Origin: Streptomyces sp. MZ04
GTDB taxonomy: Bacteria; Actinomycetota; Actinomycetes; Streptomycetales; Streptomycetaceae
Length of the DNA: 62,634 bases
Reading direction: 5' to 3'
NCBI RefSeq assembly: GCF_004684775.1
Contig: NZ_SRIC01000015.1
Location: 1 to 62,634 of the forward strand
Shown: positions 59,045-62,634 of the stretch, piece by piece
Layout of the letters: each line of letters begins with the position of its first letter
Numbering within the stretch: the first letter of the stretch is position 1
Notes under the pieces: generated by a model
Seen by the model: only the letters and a program-made list of their open reading frames with translations
Told to the model about the DNA's origin: nothing
The model's database searches: none
Made by a program: the position numbers and the translations under genes

Positions 59045-60273
59045 TGACTGCCGTGATCACCGGTCTCGGCATCGTCGCGCCGACCGGCATCGGAGCCGAC
59101 GAGCACTGGCGAGCCACCCTGGCCGGTGAACTGGCGGTGCGGCCGATCGACACGTTCGACACCAGTCGCTATGCCACCAAGCTGGCCGGCCAAGTGCCCG
59201 GTTTCGACGTGACCGAGCATGTGCCGGACCGGCTGGCCGTCCAGACCGACCGGTGGACCTGGCTGGCGTTCGCCGCGGCCGGCCTGGCCCTCGCCGACGC
59301 CGGCTACGACCCGTCCGCCCACGATCCGTACGCCACGTCGGTGATTCTGGGCAGCGGCTCGGGTGGCAACGAGTTCGGCCAACGCGAGATCCAGGCGTTG
59401 TGGAGCCGGGGCCGCAAGGCAGTCGGCGCGTACCAGTCCATCGCCTGGTTCTATGCCGCGAGCACCGGGCAACTGGCCATCCGCCACGGCACCAAGGGAC
59501 CGTGCGGGGTGGTGGTCTCCGACGCGGCATCCGGCATCGACAGCCTCGGCTGGGCCGACCGGGCGATCCTGCGCGGCACCGGTGCCGTGCTCGCCGGCGG
59601 CACCGAGGCCCCGATCGCGCCCTACGCGCTGGCCATTCAGACGAGCAGCGGCCACCTGTCCACGGCGACCGACCCGAAGGCCGGCTACAAGCCGTTCGAC
59701 CGGGCGGCCAACGGCCATCTGCCCGGCGAGGGCGGCGCGGTCCTGATGGTGGAGGAGACCACCGCGGCGCGGGCGAGGCAGTCTCCGGCCGGCTACGGCG
59801 TGATCGCCGGCTACGCGGCCACCCACGACGCGCACCACTACCGGACGTCCGCGCCGGACGGACGGCAGTACTCCCGGGCCATCGGGCTGGCGTTGCAGCG
59901 GGCCGGCGTGCGACCGGACGAGGTCGACATGGTGCTGGCCGACGGCGCGGGGCGCCCGGACGCCGACGCCGCCGAGGCGAAGGCGCTGTGCGCGGTGTTC
60001 GGCCCGCACGGGGTACCCGTCACCGCGCCGCAAGGCCTGGTCGGGCGGCTGCTGGCAGGCGGTTCGGCGCTCAGCGTGGCCACGGCGCTGCTCGCGATGC
60101 GGAACGGCGTCATTCCACCGGTGGGAAACCTGGACGATCCCGATCCGGAATATGGCCTTGATCTGGTGCGCCAACCGCGCGAACGCAGGCTGGAGACCGT
60201 TCTGGTCACCGCGCGCGGCCAGGGCGGATTCAACAGTGCGGTGGTGCTGCGCGCCTGCGACACCCAGAACTGA
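59044..60273 (+). CDS. Type II PKS chain-length factor (KS-beta)
   Basis: This 409-aa protein is KS-like but lacks the catalytic set. Where KS-alpha has Cys it has Ala (VVVSDAASGIDSLG, A161), the first His region reads LADGAGRPDAD, and the second TAPQGLVG. Many chain-length factors have Gln here, so Ala is a less usual variant. ATG 59044 overlaps the KS-alpha stop (TGATG). It sets chain length with KS-alpha. No type II ketoreductase or classical aromatase lies beside it; the SnoaL, ABM and cupin proteins at 32543-35309 are the only cyclase candidates in the window. Confidence 0.93.
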   Translation: MTAVITGLGIVAPTGIGADEHWRATLAGELAVRPIDTFDTSRYATKLAGQVPGFDVTEHVPDRLAVQTDRWTWLAFAAAGLALADAGYDPSAHDPYATSVILGSGSGGNEFGQREIQALWSRGRKAVGAYQSIAWFYAASTGQLAIRHGTKGPCGVVVSDAASGIDSLGWADRAILRGTGAVLAGGTEAPIAPYALAIQTSSGHLSTATDPKAGYKPFDRAANGHLPGEGGAVLMVEETTAARARQSPAGYGVIAGYAATHDAHHYRTSAPDGRQYSRAIGLALQRAGVRPDEVDMVLADGAGRPDADAAEAKALCAVFGPHGVPVTAPQGLVGRLLAGGSALSVATALLAMRNGVIPPVGNLDDPDPEYGLDLVRQPRERRLETVLVTARGQGGFNSAVVLRACDTQN

Positions 60274-60282
60274 AAGGCGGCG

Positions 60283-60620
60283 ATGAGGGCGCATACGATG
60301 ACCGCTGTCCGCCGCCGGGGCAGCGTTCTCGAGCGCGCCATCCTCGACGCCGTCCTCGACCAACTCGCCGACGTCGGTTGGAAGGACCTGACCCGGTCGA
60401 CAGGGTGACAGAGCCCTGCGAGCGGCTGATCGGCGACGTGGTGCGCCGCGGCATCGCACGCGGCGAGACCCGCTCCGAGGCGACCGGCGAACGCGTCGTC
60501 GACGTGATCCCGGCGATGATGATGTACCTCCACAAGGTCGGTGGCCGCGATGTGGAGGAGAAGGACATGGTGAAGGTCGTCGACCAGCTGATGCTGCCGC
60601 TGCTGCGGCCGCGGGGCTGA
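60283..60620 (+). pseudogene. TetR regulator, internally deleted and frameshifted
   Basis: The N-terminal 40 codons from ATG 60283 (VRRRGSVLERAILDAVLDQLADVGWKDLT) match the first helices of a TetR HTH and stop after RSTG at about 60408. Another frame, from about 60405, reads CERLIGDVVRRGIARGETRSEATGERVVDVIPAMMMYL and ends VDQLMLPLLRPRG, the C-terminal helices of the same family. Roughly 100 residues, including the recognition helix, are gone, so no DNA-binding protein can be made. Confidence 0.8.
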
Positions 60621-60652
60621 TCGACGACGTCGACCTCTACGGGACGCGTACG

Positions 60653-61228
60653 TCAGACATTGACGCCGAAGTCCGACGCGATGCCGCGCAGCCCACTGGC
60701 GTAACCCTGGCCGACCGCGCGGAATTTCCACTCGGCGCCATGGCGGTAGAGCTCGCCGAAGACCATGGCGGTCTCCGTCGACGCGTCCTCGGAGAGGTCG
60801 TAGCGGGCTATCTCCATGTTGTCCGCCTGGTTGACCACGCGGATGAACGCGTTGCGGACCTGGCCGAAGCTCTGGCCGCGGTTCTCGGCGTCGTGGATGG
60901 AGACCGGGAAGACGATCTTCGTGATCGTGGCCGGAACCTGCGCCAGGTTCACCTTCACCGCCTCGTCGTCGCCCTCGCCCTCACCGGTGAGGTTGTCGCC
61001 GGTGTGCTCGACCGAACCGTCCGGGCTCGTGAGGTTGTTGTAGAAGATGAAGTGCTGGTCGGAGACGACCTTGCCCGACTCGTCGCAGAGCAGGGCGCTG
61101 GCGTCCAGGTCGTAGTCCGTGCCGGTGGTCGTCCGGACGTCCCAGCCGAGGCCGACCAGGACGGCGGTGAGGCCCGGCGCCTCCTTGCTGAGCGAGACGT
61201 TGCCGCCCTTGGCCAGGGAAACTCCCAC
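60653..61228 (-). CDS. terD: TerD-family protein
   Basis: This 191-aa protein is of canonical length: [20 protein letters not shown] at the start, [45 protein letters not shown] with the calcium-binding acidic residues, and [22 protein letters not shown] at the end. TerD proteins are abundant cytosolic Ca-binding stress proteins with several copies in Streptomyces chromosomes. It marks the return to ordinary chromosome at the right edge of the cluster. The last bases of the broken tetR gene lie 32 bp away, convergent. Confidence 0.95.
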   Translation of the reverse strand: MGVSLAKGGNVSLSKEAPGLTAVLVGLGWDVRTTTGTDYDLDASALLCDESGKVVSDQHFIFYNNLTSPDGSVEHTGDNLTGEGEGDDEAVKVNLAQVPATITKIVFPVSIHDAENRGQSFGQVRNAFIRVVNQADNMEIARYDLSEDASTETAMVFGELYRHGAEWKFRAVGQGYASGLRGIASDFGVNV

Positions 61229-61290
61229 GATGTCCTCCTGAGTCCTGAGGTGTAGTGCCGACCGGCCGTGGTCAGGGCCGGAGGGTAAAA

Positions 61291-61306
61291 TCTACAGCAC
61301 TGTAGA
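61291..61306. promoter_or_regulatory. BlaI-type operator upstream of blaI/M56 gene pair
   Basis: TCTACAGCACTGTAGA is a perfect 16-bp palindrome with the TACA..TGTA core used by BlaI/MecI repressors. It follows a TAAAAT -10-like element (61286-61291) and lies 118 bp before the repressor ATG, as expected for autoregulation. Confidence 0.8.
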
Positions 61307-61424
61307 AGCGCGCGGGGTGCCGCGTCCCGATACCGCGTCCCGTTACGATGTGGCGCTCTGTGAGGAGCCGTCAAGAGAGCCGCCGGGAGAGCCGTCGGGA
61401 ATCGGCGTCGAGGAGGAGACGGGC

Positions 61425-61868
61425 ATGGCGCAGCATGAACGCGGGGAGCGTCGACCGCGTCTTCGGCGGCGCGCGCAGGGCGAGTTGGAGGCCCAGGTGC
61501 TCGCCGCGCTGCGCGGCGCGCAGGAACCCGTGAGCGCGGCCTGGGTCCAGGAGCGGATCGGCGGCGATCTCGCGTACACCACGGTGATGACGATCCTGAC
61601 CCGCCTCCTCGCCAAGAACGCCGTGACCCGCGAACGCGCGGGCCGGCACTTCACCTGGACCTCCACGGCCGACGAGGCGGGCCTCGCGGCGCTGCGGATG
61701 CGCAAGGTCCTCGACGGCGAGGCCGACCGCGAGGCCGTGCTCGCCAGCTTCGTCACCACGCTGTCGGCCGACGACGAGCAGGTGTTGCGCGCGCTGCTCG
61801 GATCCGCGGGGGCTGTTGGGGCGGATGCCGCGGATACGGATACGGACGTGGCCGGAGCGGAGGACTGA
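61425..61868 (+). CDS. BlaI/MecI-type repressor
   Basis: The protein is 147 aa from ATG 61425 with GAGGAG upstream. The winged helix LEAQVLAALRGAQEPVSAAWVQERIGGDLAYTTVMTILTRLLAKNAVTRERAGRHFTW matches the family, with the TTVMTIL recognition helix. The proteolysis-type hinge and leucine-rich C-terminus (LASFVTTLSADDEQVLRALL) follow; the Asp/Ala-rich tail is not conserved in the family. The stop is 7 bp before the peptidase gene. A chromosomal repressor, not part of the polyketide pathway. Confidence 0.9.
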   Translation: MAQHERGERRPRLRRRAQGELEAQVLAALRGAQEPVSAAWVQERIGGDLAYTTVMTILTRLLAKNAVTRERAGRHFTWTSTADEAGLAALRMRKVLDGEADREAVLASFVTTLSADDEQVLRALLGSAGAVGADAADTDTDVAGAED

Positions 61869-61875
61869 CGCGGCG

Positions 61876-62634
61876 ATGGGAGTCTTCGTCTTCCTGCCGC
61901 TGGTGCTGCCGTTGAGCGCGTGGCCGATAGCGCGCCTCGCCGAGCAGCATCTGCATCCGCGCACCGCGACCCGGCTGCTCGGCGCCGTCGCCGGGGTGAT
62001 GGCCGTGTGCAGCACGCTGTGCCTGGCCCTCCTGATGGTCGTCGGAACCGCCCAACTGCCGGGCAACCCGCTGCCGGACGGCTGGTCGGACCCCGAGGTG
62101 CGGGCGGCCGTGCCCTACGACGAGTTCGCGGGGAAGGCGGCGATTCCCGCGCTGATCGTGGTGTGCGTGGCCTGCTCGCGGGCGCTCCTGAGCCACTTCC
62201 GGGTCCGGCGGCGGAGCCTGCGGGCGCTCGACGGGCTGCCGGACTCGCCGGTGGCCGTGCTGACCGACGACGTCCCGTACGCCTACGCCCTGCCCGCGCG
62301 AGGCGGCAGCGGCAAGCGCGGCCGGGGTCGGGGGCGCGGCCGGATCGTGGTCAGCACCGGACTGCTCGCCGGGCTCCAACCGGCCGAGCGGCGCGCCCTG
62401 TTCGCCCACGAACGGGCTCATCTCGCCGCCCGGCACCACCGTTTCCTGCTGGTCGCGCAACTGGCCGCGCGCGCCAACCCGTTCCTGCGCCCGCTGCGCA
62501 CCTCCCTGGCCTTCACGACGGAACGGTGGGCCGACGAGGACGCGGCCCGCGCCGTGCGGGACCGCAGGGTCGTCGCGCGCGCGATCGGCAAGGCGGCGCT
62601 GGCGTCCGGGGCGGGATCCGGGTCGGGGTCCGGG
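61876..62634 (+). CDS. M56-family membrane metallopeptidase (BlaR1-like), partial
   Basis: The frame is open to the right edge (253 codons seen). The protein has N-terminal hydrophobic segments (FVFLPLVLPLSAWPIARL; LLGAVAGVMAVCSTLCLALLMVV; IPALIVVCVACSRALL) and the zinc motif FAHERAHL (HExxH) at about 174-181, preceded by VVSTGLLAGLQPAERRAL. Such proteins cleave or control their BlaI partner. The paired arrangement with the repressor is the usual one in Streptomyces; the C-terminal sensor part is off the window. Confidence 0.88.
   Translation, partial: MGVFVFLPLVLPLSAWPIARLAEQHLHPRTATRLLGAVAGVMAVCSTLCLALLMVVGTAQLPGNPLPDGWSDPEVRAAVPYDEFAGKAAIPALIVVCVACSRALLSHFRVRRRSLRALDGLPDSPVAVLTDDVPYAYALPARGGSGKRGRGRGRGRIVVSTGLLAGLQPAERRALFAHERAHLAARHHRFLLVAQLAARANPFLRPLRTSLAFTTERWADEDAARAVRDRRVVARAIGKAALASGAGSGSGSG

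Noticed and set aside
61317..61424. Upstream GTG start for the BlaI-type repressor
   Set aside because: It adds 36 residues not found in the family, whereas ATG 61425 has GAGGAG at good distance.

Overview
The window is high-G+C actinomycete DNA. The codon use, GTG starts, GGAGG-type ribosome sites, TTA codons confined to a few pathway genes, and a flank carrying terD and blaI/M56-peptidase genes all suggest Streptomyces or a close relative. Almost all of it is secondary-metabolite DNA. The first 79 bases are not genomic: they hold an Illumina Nextera-type adapter plus a short A+T-rich stretch, so the first gene is cut by an assembly artefact.

Left half (80-31581), apparently one pathway. 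A leftward operon runs CCR2 > KASIII2 > CCR1 > KASIII1 > 3-hydroxyacyl-CoA dehydrogenase > modular type I PKS, whose loading module is KSQ-AT-ACP and which runs off the edge. The two KASIII/CCR pairs look like a supply line for unusual alkylmalonyl-CoA extender units. Around it lie an acyl-CoA dehydrogenase, three P450s, an HxlR regulator, an MFS exporter, a small ABM protein, an SDR, an F420-type LLM oxidoreductase, a large LAL regulator with a TTA codon, a type II thioesterase, a second 3-hydroxyacyl-CoA dehydrogenase carrying a KASIII-like N-terminal scar, a free-standing PKS ketoreductase structural subdomain, and an acyl-CoA carboxylase beta subunit. Four promoters in this half share a 19-nt box, C[AT]GGGGTTGnnnnTAGGGG, and two more carry related GGGG/CCCC repeats. 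This points to one regulon, probably that of the LAL protein. A decayed stretch at 19406-20375 holds an acyl-CoA dehydrogenase pseudogene, a probable transposase remnant and simple repeats.

Right half (31646-60620), apparently a second pathway without that box. A LuxR-type regulator with a TTA codon precedes a tightly coupled rightward operon: cupin-ABM, ABM, SnoaL-like, metallo-beta-lactamase-fold, SnoaL-like, a 4088-aa type I PKS, a 47-aa ORF, a 691-aa PKS, an AfsA-like protein, TetR and a phosphatase. The two PKSs read as KSQ-ACP / KS-AT-DH-KR-ACP / KS-AT-DH-KR-ACP / KS-ACP. The first and last modules have lost their AT, and there is no thioesterase. The last module would leave a beta-ketoacyl-ACP, which is the substrate class of AfsA enzymes, so AfsA plus the phosphatase may release the chain as a butenolide (inference). 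A leftward operon (three methyltransferases, a two-component pair, an FAD monooxygenase) and a rightward type II minimal PKS (ACP, KS-alpha, KS-beta) complete it. How the type I and type II systems relate is open: the type I chain could prime the type II enzymes, or the two could make separate products.

Right flank (60653-62634): terD and a BlaI-type repressor with an obvious operator and its M56 peptidase partner. These look like ordinary chromosome and mark the edge of the cluster, next to a broken tetR gene.
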